From: SHXR01 sp046160305
GTDB lineage: Bacteria > Pseudomonadota > Gammaproteobacteria > Burkholderiales > SG8-39
Assembly (NCBI GenBank): GCA_046160305.1
Contig: JBJXGX010000272.1
Location: 47,779-111,778, forward strand
Direction of reading: 5' to 3'
DNA length: 64,000 nt
The first letter of the stretch is position 1. Every line of letters begins with the position of its first letter. Below, piece by piece: positions 16,841-26,094 of the stretch. The translations under genes were made by a program, and so were the position numbers. The notes under the pieces are model-generated. The model made no database searches. It saw nothing but the letters and a program-made list of their open reading frames with translations, and had not been told where the DNA came from.

Positions 16841-17295
16841 GTCGCACCGCCTTGTGCCGCGCGCTTGATCGCCTTCCTCACACGATCATAGGTGCCGCAG
16901 CGGCAAATATTGGTCATCGCGGCATCGATGTCCGCATCGGTCGGTTGCGGCCGCGCCTTGAGCAACGCCGCCGCGCTCATGATCATGCCGGACTGGCAGT
17001 AGCCGCATTGCGGCACCTGTTCGGCGATCCACGCGCGCTGGACCGGATGACTGCGGTTCGGCGCGAGCCCTTCGATCGTCGTCACTCGACGGCCGGCTGC
17101 GGCCTCGACCGGATAGGCGCACGAACGGACCGGTGCGCCATCAACATGCAAGGTACAGGCCCCGCACGCGGCGATGCCGCAGCCGAACTTGGTGCCGGTC
17201 AGCCCCAGGCTTTCGCGCACCACCCACAGCAGCGGCGTACCAGCTGCGGCCTCGACGGTGCGCGCGGCACCATTGACGAACAGTTTTATCTGCAC
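16837..17295 (-). CDS. iorA: [2Fe-2S] small subunit of a molybdenum hydroxylase (IorA type)
   Basis: At 152 residues it has both iron-sulfur domains of xanthine dehydrogenase-family small subunits. The plant-type ferredoxin domain has Cys39, Cys44, Cys47 and Cys59. The helical domain has Cys97 and Cys100 in Q-C-G-Y-C-Q-S-G-M and Cys131/Cys133 in N-I-C-R-C-G. It relays electrons from the Mo site to the cytochrome. The large subunit gene lies 14 bases upstream, completing the operon order large subunit, small subunit, cytochrome. Confidence 0.93.
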   Translation of the reverse strand: MQIKLFVNGAARTVEAAAGTPLLWVVRESLGLTGTKFGCGIAACGACTLHVDGAPVRSCAYPVEAAAGRRVTTIEGLAPNRSHPVQRAWIAEQVPQCGYCQSGMIMSAAALLKARPQPTDADIDAAMTNICRCGTYDRVRKAIKRAAQGGAT

Positions 17296-17309
17296 TTGAT
17301 CGATCTCCC

Positions 17310-19481
17310 CTAGGCAAATCGCAATCCATGTCGGCCAAGCGGCATCGAACGGATGCGCTTACCCGATGCAGCGAAGATCGCATTCGCGAGCGCCGGCGGA
17401 ATCGCCACCGGACTGACCTCGCCGATGCCGCCCAACTTGCCGCCACCAGCGATCAATTCGGTGACAAGGCGCGGCGATTCGGCAAGATAGGGCATCGCAT
17501 AACGCTGGAAGTTGTCCTCGACCACTCTGCCGCCCTGGAACGTGATCGCAGCCTTGCATCCAGCCAGCCCGAACACCACGCCGCCCTCGATACCCGCGCG
17601 CGCGATGCCTGGATCGAGCACGCTGCCGCAATCGCACACCGACACGACGCGCACGACCTTCACTTCGTCGCCACGCATGCGGATCTCGACTACCTGCGCG
17701 AGCAGGCTGCCGAACGCCTCGGCATAGGCGATGCCCCGCCCCCCGCCTGATGGCAACGGCTTGCCCCAAGCACCAAGCTCGGCGGCACGTGCGAGCACGC
17801 GAAGGGCACGAGGCTTGGCTGCGAGGAGCCGGCGGCGATAGGCATACGGATCACTCCCGGCGGCTTGCGCGAGCTCATCGACGAAGCATTCGAGCGCGAA
17901 CAGGTTCGGTCCAAAGCCTGTGGTGCGCAGTACCGAGGTCGGGATCGGCATCTCCATTAGATGGAAATCGACGCGGTGATGCGCGATCGGATACTGCCAT
18001 TCGAGCAGCCCTTCCATTGCACTCGGGTCGAACTTCTTCTCTTTCAGCATGCCCGCGATCGGTGGAAACACCGGCAGCAGGATGGTTGGCGAGACGACCC
18101 GCGCCGCCATGGCCTCGGGCAGGCCGTCGGCGGCGAGCGCGGCGGTCAATCGCACCGAGGTTGCAGGCCGAAAGAAATCGCGTCGCATGTCCTCTTCACG
18201 ATCCCAGATCGTTTTGACCGGCCGGCCGACCGCCTTGGCGATCAACGCCGCCTGCACCACGAAGTCGGGCAGCAACCGACGGCCGAATCCGCCTCCGGCG
18301 TAGGGCGTGCGGTTTACGATGATCTGGTCATCGGCGAGCCCGAGGGTTTGCTTCAACGCGAAGAAAGCGAGCTCCTGCCCTTGTGTCGGTGCCCAGATCT
18401 CGCAGCGATCGGCGCTGACGTGCGCCGTGCAATTCATCGGCTCCATGGTGGCGTGCGCGAGAAAAGGATTCTCGTAATCGAAGCTCACGACGGTCGCCGC
18501 GGCCTTGATCTGCGCGTTCGCATCGCCAGCGTTGACCGGTGTCACGAACGGTCCGTTCTCGAGGCGATCGCGATACTGCCCCGCCAATTGGGTGCTATCG
18601 AGCGTAGCGTTCGGTCCGGCATCGAATTCGATCGGCATCGCTGCAAGCGCGCTTTGGGCCTGCCAATAGGTATCGGCGACCACCGCCACGCCGTTCTGGA
18701 TCGGTACCACCGCATGTACACCCGGCCACGCGCGGATCACTGTGTCATCGAAGCCCTTGATCCTTCCACCGATGGCGGGCGCCGTGCGCACGGCAGCCAC
18801 CAGCATGTCGGGCCGCTTGAAGTCGATACCGAAGATCGCGCTGCCATCGACTTTCTCCGGCACGTCGACACGCGGCAATGCCCGACCAATCAGCTTCAGC
18901 TCGCGATCGGCTTTGTGGCGCGGCGCCGACGGTACCGGCTGCTTCGCCGCATCGGCAGCGAGCGCGCCGAATCGAAGCGTGCGCCCGGTTGCGGCATGGA
19001 CGACTGCACCGCTCACAGCGGTGCATGCATCGGCACCGACGGCCCACCGTGCCGCGGCAGTGTTGATCAGCATCTCGCGCGCGGTGGCGCCGGCGGTGCG
19101 CATCAGATCGCGGAATGCCTGAATGCTCTCGCTGTTGCCGGTAAACATCCATTTCGCGCGCGGATTGCGATAGGCCACATCGTAGGGCGCGGTCAGCAAG
19201 CGCACCTTCGACCAATCGGCGCCCAGCTCATCGGCAACAATCGCGGGCAAGGTCGTGCTGATGCCCTGACCGATCTCGGCCTGCGAAACGATGATCGATA
19301 CCCGATCATCGGCACCGATGCGCACCCATGCGCCGAACGGGAACGTTCCGGGATCGGCCTGCCGCCCGGCCGCGCCGACGAGCTGCGCGCCGTTCGCGGT
19401 AACCGGTATAAGCCCGACTGCGAAACCACCGCCGGCAAGAGCGATCGCCTTCAACACCGTGCGGCGGCGAATATCAATCAT
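17310..19481 (-). CDS. iorB: Molybdopterin-binding large subunit, isoquinoline 1-oxidoreductase type (IorB), Tat-exported
   Basis: The 723-residue protein starts M-I-D-I-R-R-R-T-V-L-K with a twin-arginine signal and hydrophobic core, so the holoenzyme is exported. A TTG start at 19532 would add 17 residues. Typical motifs follow: S-Q-A-E-I-G-Q-G-I, L-A-H-A-T-M-E-P-M-N-C-T-A, T-Q-G-Q-E, G-G-G-F-G-R-R in the cofactor-binding domain, and G-G-I-G-E-V-S near the end with the catalytic Glu. Family members hydroxylate aromatic N-heterocycles or oxidise aldehydes; the substrate is not predictable. A LysR regulator is divergent. Confidence 0.9.
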   Translation of the reverse strand: MIDIRRRTVLKAIALAGGGFAVGLIPVTANGAQLVGAAGRQADPGTFPFGAWVRIGADDRVSIIVSQAEIGQGISTTLPAIVADELGADWSKVRLLTAPYDVAYRNPRAKWMFTGNSESIQAFRDLMRTAGATAREMLINTAAARWAVGADACTAVSGAVVHAATGRTLRFGALAADAAKQPVPSAPRHKADRELKLIGRALPRVDVPEKVDGSAIFGIDFKRPDMLVAAVRTAPAIGGRIKGFDDTVIRAWPGVHAVVPIQNGVAVVADTYWQAQSALAAMPIEFDAGPNATLDSTQLAGQYRDRLENGPFVTPVNAGDANAQIKAAATVVSFDYENPFLAHATMEPMNCTAHVSADRCEIWAPTQGQELAFFALKQTLGLADDQIIVNRTPYAGGGFGRRLLPDFVVQAALIAKAVGRPVKTIWDREEDMRRDFFRPATSVRLTAALAADGLPEAMAARVVSPTILLPVFPPIAGMLKEKKFDPSAMEGLLEWQYPIAHHRVDFHLMEMPIPTSVLRTTGFGPNLFALECFVDELAQAAGSDPYAYRRRLLAAKPRALRVLARAAELGAWGKPLPSGGGRGIAYAEAFGSLLAQVVEIRMRGDEVKVVRVVSVCDCGSVLDPGIARAGIEGGVVFGLAGCKAAITFQGGRVVEDNFQRYAMPYLAESPRLVTELIAGGGKLGGIGEVSPVAIPPALANAIFAASGKRIRSMPLGRHGLRFA

Positions 19482-19610
19482 GGTCGAACTCGCTGGCGGG
19501 GCGGTGCGTGACTTCAATCCAGTGGAACTCAAGCGATCCGCTCCTGTCAGTGATGTCTACAATTGACGACTATTCCATTCCGCCCGTCACCTGAATACTG
19601 AAGAATCGCC

Positions 19611-20606
19611 ATGGCAGATATTCGCCCGGTCGATATCCATCGGATCGACCTTTGGGCTCTCTATGTGTTTACCGAGCTGGTCCGCTGGAAAAATGCGACC
19701 CTCGTCGCCGAGCGGCTGAGCATCACGCAATCGACGGTGAGCCATACCTTGCGCCGGCTGCGGGAGCTCTTCAGCGATGAGCTCTTCATCCGCCATCCGT
19801 CCGGTCTCGAACCGACCGCTGTCGCGCTGGTGCTCGCGCCGCGGGTACACGCCGTGCTCGCCGCGGCCCAGGATATTTTTCAACCGCCGGGCCAGTTCGA
19901 TCCACGCCGAGTCGAACGCGTGATTGCGCTCGGATTGAGCGACTACGCGACCTCGCTCATCGCTGCGCCACTGGTCGGACGCGTCCGCCGTGCGGCGCCG
20001 GGGATTTCGCTTTCGTTCCGCTCTGCCGTGCGTGACGTCGCCAAGCGTGCCATCGCTGCGGGCGATCTGGATTTCGGCATCGGTTTCTACCGCGCGCCGG
20101 GCGACCAGTTCGAGCGTCGCATCTTGTTCGAGGACGGTTACGCGGTGGTCGCGCGCCGTAACCATCCGCGCATCACTGGGAAACTCTCGCTCGCGCTATA
20201 CACCGGTGTCGACCACGCGCTGGTCAGTCTGGACGGAGACTTGCTCGGCATCGTCGATGATAGTTTGTCGGCGGCTGGCGCTCAGCGCAAGGTGGTCACC
20301 ACCGTATCGTCATTTTTCGCGGCTCTCGATCTGGTCGCGCGAACCGATCTTGTCGTGACACTGCCTTGGCGGCTGGCCGCCATGCATCATGAGAAATTCG
20401 GCTTGACGATCCATCCGCCGCCGCTGCCGATTCGCAAACTCGTGATGAGCGCGATCCGTCACCGGCGCTCAATTCGCGATCCGCTCTCCAACTGGCTGCT
20501 GGCCGAGATCGCCGCAGTGCTCGACAGTGACGGCAATCGCAAGCCCGGCAAGGCGGCGCGGACGTCGCAGGGGAATCCTGGTACAACGTCCGCGAATCAA
20601 GCCTAG
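19611..20606 (+). CDS. LysR-family regulator, NodD/NahR-like subgroup
   Basis: The helix-turn-helix lies at residues 10-65 with L-S-I-T-Q-S-T-V-S-H-T-L-R-R-L-R and F-I-R-H-P-S-G-L-E-P-T. A periplasmic-binding-like effector domain follows (I-A-L-G-L-S-D-Y-A-T-S-L, D-L-D-F-G-I-G-F-Y). The separation from the iorB start is about 130 bases and transcription is divergent, so it probably senses an aromatic substrate and controls the molybdenum hydroxylase operon. The C-terminal 30 residues are a polar tail beyond the usual end. Confidence 0.88.
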   Translation: MADIRPVDIHRIDLWALYVFTELVRWKNATLVAERLSITQSTVSHTLRRLRELFSDELFIRHPSGLEPTAVALVLAPRVHAVLAAAQDIFQPPGQFDPRRVERVIALGLSDYATSLIAAPLVGRVRRAAPGISLSFRSAVRDVAKRAIAAGDLDFGIGFYRAPGDQFERRILFEDGYAVVARRNHPRITGKLSLALYTGVDHALVSLDGDLLGIVDDSLSAAGAQRKVVTTVSSFFAALDLVARTDLVVTLPWRLAAMHHEKFGLTIHPPPLPIRKLVMSAIRHRRSIRDPLSNWLLAEIAAVLDSDGNRKPGKAARTSQGNPGTTSANQA

Positions 20607-20688
20607 GCCAACTGACGATCCTCGCGCGTACGGGTTGAAATGGCTTCCCCTGCCCCAATGTCACCGCTTTGGACTGGGGAATGGCACG

Positions 20689-21714
20689 ATGGGCGCGATA
20701 CCGCAATTTGTGCTCGATGAGAGCACGCACCCGTCGAGCGAGGCGCGATCCGGCAAGCCGCACGACGCACCCGCGCTTGACGCCTATTCGGCGACCGTCG
20801 TCGCGGTTGCCGAGTCGATCGGGCCGACCGTCGTACACCTGGAAGTCGAGCAGGCGAGAAGCAACTCGACGCGAGGGCGTCCGCCACGCGGCACGGGATC
20901 GGGATTCGTATTCACGCCCGATGGTCTGATCCTCACCAACAGCCACGTCGTGCATGGCGCGCGCTCGATCCGGGCGAATTTCGCCGATGGATCCAGCTAC
21001 GAGGCGCGTCTCATCGGCGATGATCCCGACACCGATACCGCGCTGATTCGCATTGGTGCCGCTGGCCTTCCGAGTGCAACGCTCGGCAGCTCGCGCTCGC
21101 TGCGGGTTGGCCAACTCGTCGTTGCGATCGGCAATCCTTATGGATTCCAGCACACCGTCACCGCCGGCGTAGTAAGTGCGCTCGGGCGGTCGCTGCGTGC
21201 CAGCAACGGCCGCTTGATCGACGATGTGGTTCAAACCGACGCTGCATTGAATCCTGGCAATTCGGGGGGACCGCTTGTCGATTCGCTTGGTCGCGTCATC
21301 GGCGTCAATACCGCAATCATTCCGATCGCGCAGGGCATTTGCTTCGCCACTGGAATCGACACGGTGAAGTGGGTGGTGACGCAACTGATGCAGCACGGCA
21401 AGGTACGCCGCGGCTACCTGGGCTTCGCGGGCGCCACGATAGCGATCGGACGCCGAGTGATCCGACACTTCGATCTCGCCATCGAAAAAGGGATTCGGGT
21501 TGAATCGGTTGAAAGAGATAGTCCAGCGGCCCATGCCGGATTGGAGCCCGGTGACTTGGTCGTTGCCTATGATGGACGGCCGGCGGCCGGCATCGATACG
21601 CTTCACCGATTGCTCAATGCCGAGCGCATCGGCGTCGCAACATCGATGCGCGTGATTCGACGGGGGCATGGACTCGACCTGGCGATCACCGCGATCGATC
21701 GACCCGCCGCTTAG
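20689..21714 (+). CDS. Trypsin-like serine protease with PDZ domain (S1C/HtrA-like), no signal peptide
   Basis: The ATG at 20689 follows GGGGA by 8 bases and gives 341 residues. The catalytic triad is His86 in T-N-S-H-V-V, Asp116 in T-D-T-A-L-I, and Ser192 in P-G-N-S-G-G-P-L. A PDZ domain follows from about residue 240 (R-G-Y-L-G-F-A-G, A-A-H-A-G-L-E-P-G-D-L-V-V-A-Y-D). There is no signal peptide or membrane anchor, so unlike DegP it is probably cytoplasmic. The frame extends upstream over the end of the LysR gene, but without a start signal. Confidence 0.88.
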   Translation: MGAIPQFVLDESTHPSSEARSGKPHDAPALDAYSATVVAVAESIGPTVVHLEVEQARSNSTRGRPPRGTGSGFVFTPDGLILTNSHVVHGARSIRANFADGSSYEARLIGDDPDTDTALIRIGAAGLPSATLGSSRSLRVGQLVVAIGNPYGFQHTVTAGVVSALGRSLRASNGRLIDDVVQTDAALNPGNSGGPLVDSLGRVIGVNTAIIPIAQGICFATGIDTVKWVVTQLMQHGKVRRGYLGFAGATIAIGRRVIRHFDLAIEKGIRVESVERDSPAAHAGLEPGDLVVAYDGRPAAGIDTLHRLLNAERIGVATSMRVIRRGHGLDLAITAIDRPAA

Positions 21715-21768
21715 GAATCGGCGCGGCGGATCGCGTCGATTCCTCATGACAGACGCATCGTGCCTTCA

Positions 21769-22191
21769 CTATGACGGATTCTTGCGTCGAGCATTGGCCG
21801 CAGCGCGACGCTTCTTCAGATCCGCTTGGACGTGCTCGAGCATTCGGGTGCCCGGAAAGCTCCGCTTCCCCCAGCGGTAGAGCGATCCGATCACGTCGTC
21901 CAGGCCTTCACCTTTCGGTGTCAGGGAATAACGATAGCGGCGCGGTCGCTCTTGGTATGCGGATGACGAGATCAGCCCGGCCTCTTCCATACGTTTCAAC
22001 CGGTCGGACAGGATATTGGTCGGAATCCCTTCCGGCGAATCGTGTATCTCGCCGAACGTCTTTCCGCCGCCGAGCAGGTCTCGCACGACGAGCAAGGTCC
22101 ACCTGTCCCCGATGAGGTCGAGGGCATTCGCGATCGGGCATGGCGATCGCCATTCATTGTGCTGATCATTTGGAGCGGATCGATTTTTCAT
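21769..22191 (-). CDS. HxlR-family transcriptional regulator
   Basis: From ATG 22191 the protein is 140 residues with the HxlR winged helix: C-P-I-A-N-A-L-D-L-I-G-D-R-W-T-L-L-V-V-R-D-L-L, G-K-T-F-G-E-I, I-P-T-N-I-L-S-D-R-L-K-R-M-E-E-A-G-L-I, and Y-S-L-T-P-K-G. A single Cys near residue 18 precedes the domain, the position where redox-active HxlR members such as HypR and QorR carry their sensor Cys. Two operator-like dyads lie 18 and 56 bases upstream. The divergent target is the membrane protein at 22378. Confidence 0.9.
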   Translation of the reverse strand: MKNRSAPNDQHNEWRSPCPIANALDLIGDRWTLLVVRDLLGGGKTFGEIHDSPEGIPTNILSDRLKRMEEAGLISSSAYQERPRRYRYSLTPKGEGLDDVIGSLYRWGKRSFPGTRMLEHVQADLKKRRAAANARRKNPS

Positions 22192-22208
22192 TGCGCTCGT
22201 CGCTAGAC

Positions 22209-22225
22209 ACTTGCAAAGTGCAAGT
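22209..22225. promoter_or_regulatory. HxlR operator 1, ACTTGC-N5-GCAAGT
   Basis: A perfect 6-bp dyad with a 5-base centre lies just upstream of the HxlR start codon. It matches the second site at 22247 in both arms, and the two are 38 bases apart. Such paired, identical dyads between an HxlR gene and a divergent gene are best read as the regulator's own operators. Confidence 0.75.
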
Positions 22226-22246
22226 ATTATCGGCCAAGATTTAGTT

Positions 22247-22263
22247 ACTTGCAAAACGCAAGT
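22247..22263. promoter_or_regulatory. HxlR operator 2, ACTTGC-N5-GCAAGT
   Basis: This is the second copy of the same dyad. The arms are identical to site 1 and only the 5 central bases differ. It lies nearer the membrane protein gene at 22378. Together the sites could give autoregulation and control of that gene. Confidence 0.75.
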
Positions 22264-22377
22264 CACTAGGTATCGATGCAGGGAATCCGCCTATTCCCTC
22301 TGCAGCCAAAGCCATAGTTCCGCAATCGATAGTTCCGTGATCGTGGCGATCGAAACTCGTGCTGGCTGGAGATCAAG

Positions 22378-23049
22378 ATGAGCACAGCAACATTGTCATG
22401 GGCCGCAGACGGTTCGCACTCCGCTGCGGCGCGCCGGCTGGCATTCGGTATCGCGATCTGGTTTCTCGCATGCCTGGCAGCCAGCTTCTCGAATCTGTTT
22501 TCCGTCCGCGAAAACGGCATTCCCTGGCCAATCGGTCTTGCGGTGGCGCTGCCGGTTTGCACATTCCTCCTTTTCTACGCAGCAATGCCAAACTTCAGGA
22601 ATCTTGTACTGGCGCTCGACCTGCGTCTGCTCGTCCTCGTGCATACGTGGCGCTTCGTCGGCGTGAGTTTCCTCTTCCTCGCGGCCCACGGGGTGTTGCC
22701 GATGGCGTTCGCTATTCCTGCAGGTGTCGGTGATGCAATGGTTGCAGTCGGCGCATTGTTCATCGGCATGGCGCTTTACTCGCGCGAAGGGATCTCCTGG
22801 CATGCGCTACTCGCCTGGAATACCGCCGGATTGCTCGACTTCGTGGTCACGGTAGGCATCGGGATGTCGGCGAGAAGTGGTGGCATCCTGCACGCGGTCG
22901 GATCGGTGCCCACCGACGCCATGGAGATTTTTCCGCTCTCGTTGATCCCCGGCTTCTTCGTCCCGCTTTTCATCATCACGCATCTCATCGTGTTCCTGAA
23001 GGTTCGACACCAACACGCACGCGAGGCCCGCATCCAGCTCGTGCATTGA
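22378..23049 (+). CDS. Hypothetical integral membrane protein, probable HxlR target
   Basis: The 223-residue protein has about seven hydrophobic helices (for example W-P-I-G-L-A-V-A-L-P-V-C-T-F-L-L-F, F-V-G-V-S-F-L-F-L-A-A, G-D-A-M-V-A-V-G-A-L-F-I-G-M-A-L). It ends in a basic tail with K-V-R-H-Q-H-A-R. No named family is recognised. A GGAG element lies 11 bases before the start. Divergent arrangement with an HxlR gene and two operators suggests induction by a thiol-reactive or redox signal. Confidence 0.7.
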   Translation: MSTATLSWAADGSHSAAARRLAFGIAIWFLACLAASFSNLFSVRENGIPWPIGLAVALPVCTFLLFYAAMPNFRNLVLALDLRLLVLVHTWRFVGVSFLFLAAHGVLPMAFAIPAGVGDAMVAVGALFIGMALYSREGISWHALLAWNTAGLLDFVVTVGIGMSARSGGILHAVGSVPTDAMEIFPLSLIPGFFVPLFIITHLIVFLKVRHQHAREARIQLVH

Positions 23050-23089
23050 TCGAGAAAACGACGGCGAGGTATTCGGAATAGCCGGTGAA

Positions 23090-24017
23090 CCCCCACCATC
23101 GGCGCGACCGCGCAACGGATTCCGATCGAAGAGCGATCGTTCGCGGGCGGGTTCATCAACGCCGGCGGATCGTTCGGCCAGTTTCGCTTCGCCCCGGTGA
23201 CACAGGCCTGGATCAACGCGTTCGGATGGGCGAACGCGATGTTTTCCCTTGCAGTCCTCACCCTTGCAACTGTGCCGCTCGCATGGCCCCTGCGGCGTCG
23301 CCCCCATCGGCCAGACGCGACGGGATCGACGGTATCAGCGCAGCCGCGCACGTCGATCGAGGATGCAGATGCTGGGCAGTCAACGCGGTCCGGCGTTCCG
23401 CGTGAGCTTACCCTTCGCCAGCATCTTCGCATTGTGATGCGCGAGCGCAGCTATCTGCTGTTGCATCTTGGATTTTTCACTTGTGGCGTGCACGTGGCGT
23501 TCCTGGTGACCCACCTGCCGGGCGAGGTTGCCGTGTGCGGTCTGTCGCCGCAGGTCGCTGCAAACGCGATCGCGATCATCGGCTTGGCCAATACGCGGGC
23601 AGTCTCGCGGCCGGCGCGCTCGGTCAGCGCTACCGGATGAAGTACTTGCTTGCTTGGACGTATGCGGCGCGAATGGTGATGATTCTCACCTATCTCGCCG
23701 CCCCGAAGACGGCAACAACCCTGTATGTGTTTGCGATCGGCATGGGCTTTACATTCCTCGCCACGGTGCCGCCCAGGGCGGGCATCGTCGGCAAGCTTTT
23801 CGGTCCACGCTATCTCGCCACGCTGTTCGGTCTCACCTTGCTGTCGCACCAGATCGGTGGCTTTCTCGGTGCGTGGATGGGTGGGATTGCCGTCGCGAGC
23901 ACTGGTAGCTATCTGTGGATGTGGATCGCCGATGCCGTGCTCGCGCTGGTGGCCGCGCTGGCGCATCTGCCGATACGTGAATCGCCGGTCATGCGGACGC
24001 GGTTGGCGACGGCGTAA
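23090..24017 (+). pseudogene. MFS transporter (monocarboxylate-like), N-terminally truncated and frameshifted
   Basis: The sequence enters in the middle of an MFS protein (E-E-R-S-F-A-G-G-F-I-N-A-G-G-S-F-G-Q-F), so the first 4 to 5 helices are absent. It runs in frame through H-L-G-F-F-T-C-G-V-H-V-A-F-L-V-T-H-L-P. Near 23590 the frame shifts, and G-S-L-A-A-G-A-L-G-Q-R-Y-R-M-K through V-V-A-A-L-A-H-L-P-I-R follows in another frame to TAA at 24015. It is clearly paralogous to the intact transporter at 58518. There is no start codon for the truncated product. Confidence 0.82.
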
Positions 24018-24601
24018 TGCGGGCTTGGCAACGAAGGTGACGCCGCGATCGCCGCCATCGCGTCACCCGAAACCAAAAGGTGTACGAGATTGGAACGCGG
24101 TGGCTCCTGCGCCGATTCCGCATCCACTGAACGCCCGCGACTGGTACTGCATCCGAGTCCCTGACCGACGCCCACGAACGCACCACCGGCGAAAACCCCC
24201 ACGCAACTTCCTGCTAGACGCGATAATCGCCGAGCAGTATTAAAGTCAGCCGCACGGGCACAGGGACATCAGTCACGATGGCTTGCTGGACGTCTGGGCG
24301 CACATCCGAACTACCGCGTTCGCGGCGGCCGCGCAGACCCCTAGATTCGACCAACGTACGACAATCGGCGGATGATTGTTCGCCGATCATCCCGGAGCGC
24401 ATTTTCCGATCCGACTGCACGCGCGCGCGAGACGCGCACAATAGGCAGTATAGGAAGTGGACCGACCATCGGTGGTACGCCGTGCGCGACGCTTTTCGCC
24501 GATTGCGCTCAAGTGGATCGCGGTGGCGACCGGCGATGGGCAGCACCGGATTCATGCGGTCCGCGTAACTGGAAGCGCGCCCCTGCGAACGAAGTTGACC
24601 C
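24018..24601. other. Gap of 584 bases without a supportable gene
   Basis: No frame in this gap resembles a protein family. It contains an inverted repeat GGATGA-N11-TCATCC near 24371-24393, which overlaps ATCGGCG-N10-CGCCGAT, a possible structured element. The 3' end should carry the fumC promoter, but I see no convincing -35/-10 pair. The composition is similar to the flanks. Confidence 0.4.
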
Positions 24602-25996
24602 ATGAGCGATACCAGAACCGAGCGTGATTCATTCGGCATGATCGAGGTGCCGGCCGATCGTTTGTGGGGGGCGCAGACGCAACGCTCGCTCGCGTTCTTC
24701 GCGATCGGTACCGAACGCATGCCGCCCGAGTTGATGCGCGCATTGGTGCAGATCAAACGGGCCGCCGCGATCGTGAATGCCGACCTCGGCGAACTGGATC
24801 TGGAACTTGCGCGGTCGATCGTGGCCGCCGCGGACGAGGTTCTCGCCGGTGCGCATCCGGATGAATTCCCGCTGTCGGTATGGCAGACCGGATCCGGCAC
24901 CCAAACGAACATGAATGTGAATGAAGTGCTAGCCCATCGCGCCAGTGAACTGCTCGGCGGCGACGGTGGAAACGCGCGCAAGGTCCATCCCAATGATCAT
25001 GTGAATCGAGGGCAATCGTCGAATGATGTGTTCCCCACGGCGATGCACCTTGCGGCCGCGGCGCTGGTCGAGCAGCGTGTGCTGCCGTCGCTAACGGCAC
25101 TGCGTCGAGCGTTCGAGGCGAAAGCACATGAATTCGCGGACCTGCTCAAGATCGGCCGCACGCACCTGCAGGACGCCGTACCCATGACGCTTGGGCAGGA
25201 GTTCTCCGGATACGCCGCACAGATCAAGTTTGCGTCTGACGCACTCAGCAACGCCGCGCGCACCTTGCATGAGCTTGCGATCGGCGGTACCGCCGTCGGA
25301 ACGGGTCTCAACACCCACCCGGAGTTCGGATCGCGCGTGGCGGCCTTGCTGGCGCGGGATGGCATCGACTATCGCACCGCCCGCAATAAATTTGCCGCCT
25401 TGGCGGGACACGAGCCCATCGTGTTCACCCACGGGGCGCTCAAGACCGCGGCCACTGCTCTGCACAAGATCGCCAATGACATTCGGCTCCTGGCGAGCGG
25501 TCCGCGTGCCGGGCTGGCGGAGATCTCTCTGCCCGAAAACGAGCCCGGCAGCTCGATCATGCCGGGCAAGATCAATCCAACCCAAGCCGAAGCGCTCGCG
25601 ATGGTATGCGTGCAGGTACTGGGCAACGATGTGACGATCAACATCGCCGGTGCCAGCGGACATCTCGAACTGAACGTGTACAAACCGCTGATCGCCCATG
25701 CGATGCTGCAAAGCGCGCGGCTCCTCGCGGATGCTGCCGACAGCTTCAGGCGACACTGTGTGGAGGGAATTCAGCCGAACCGCAAGCGCCTCGCGGAGAT
25801 GGTTGGCGCCTCGCTGATGCTGGTCACCGCACTGACCCCGCATATCGGTTACGAACAGGCCGCGGCGATCGCACATAAAGCCCACAGCGAAGGCACAACG
25901 CTGAAAGAAGCGGCGCTCGCGCTCGGCTATGTAACGGCGGCGGAATTCGATGCGTGGATTCGACCGGAAGCGATGGTGGGCAGCCTGAAGCGCTAA
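24602..25996 (+). CDS. fumC: Class II fumarate hydratase FumC
   Basis: 464 residues, the usual length. Three conserved blocks are present: S-G-T-Q-T-N-M-N-V-N-E-V at about 97-108, R-T-H-L-Q-D-A-V-P-M-T-L-G-Q-E at about 184-198, and the superfamily signature G-S-S-I-M-P-G-K-I-N-P-T at about 318-329. It hydrates fumarate to malate reversibly, without an iron-sulfur cluster, which makes it robust under oxidative stress. It stands as a single gene with pirin downstream. Confidence 0.96.
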   Translation: MSDTRTERDSFGMIEVPADRLWGAQTQRSLAFFAIGTERMPPELMRALVQIKRAAAIVNADLGELDLELARSIVAAADEVLAGAHPDEFPLSVWQTGSGTQTNMNVNEVLAHRASELLGGDGGNARKVHPNDHVNRGQSSNDVFPTAMHLAAAALVEQRVLPSLTALRRAFEAKAHEFADLLKIGRTHLQDAVPMTLGQEFSGYAAQIKFASDALSNAARTLHELAIGGTAVGTGLNTHPEFGSRVAALLARDGIDYRTARNKFAALAGHEPIVFTHGALKTAATALHKIANDIRLLASGPRAGLAEISLPENEPGSSIMPGKINPTQAEALAMVCVQVLGNDVTINIAGASGHLELNVYKPLIAHAMLQSARLLADAADSFRRHCVEGIQPNRKRLAEMVGASLMLVTALTPHIGYEQAAAIAHKAHSEGTTLKEAALALGYVTAAEFDAWIRPEAMVGSLKR

Positions 25997-26094
25997 CGAT
26001 GCGATCCGTGGATCGGGCAGGGTTGAATTACGACGATCGCACCCCAACAATGTAGTGCATCCATGCGTGCCCTAACTTTCGAAAGGACTCGATC

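Noticed and set aside
17961..19511. A 516-codon open frame opposite the molybdopterin subunit gene
   Set aside because: It lies wholly antisense to a gene with clear motifs, has Arg/His-rich composition and no recognisable domain; long antisense frames are common in GC-rich DNA.
20296..21747. A 483-codon open frame opposite the serine protease and LysR genes
   Set aside because: It spans two genes on the other strand, lacks any family signature and has shadow-like composition.
24214..24993. A 259-codon minus-strand frame before and inside fumC
   Set aside because: Its second half is antisense to fumC and its first half has low-complexity Ser/Arg composition; no domain.
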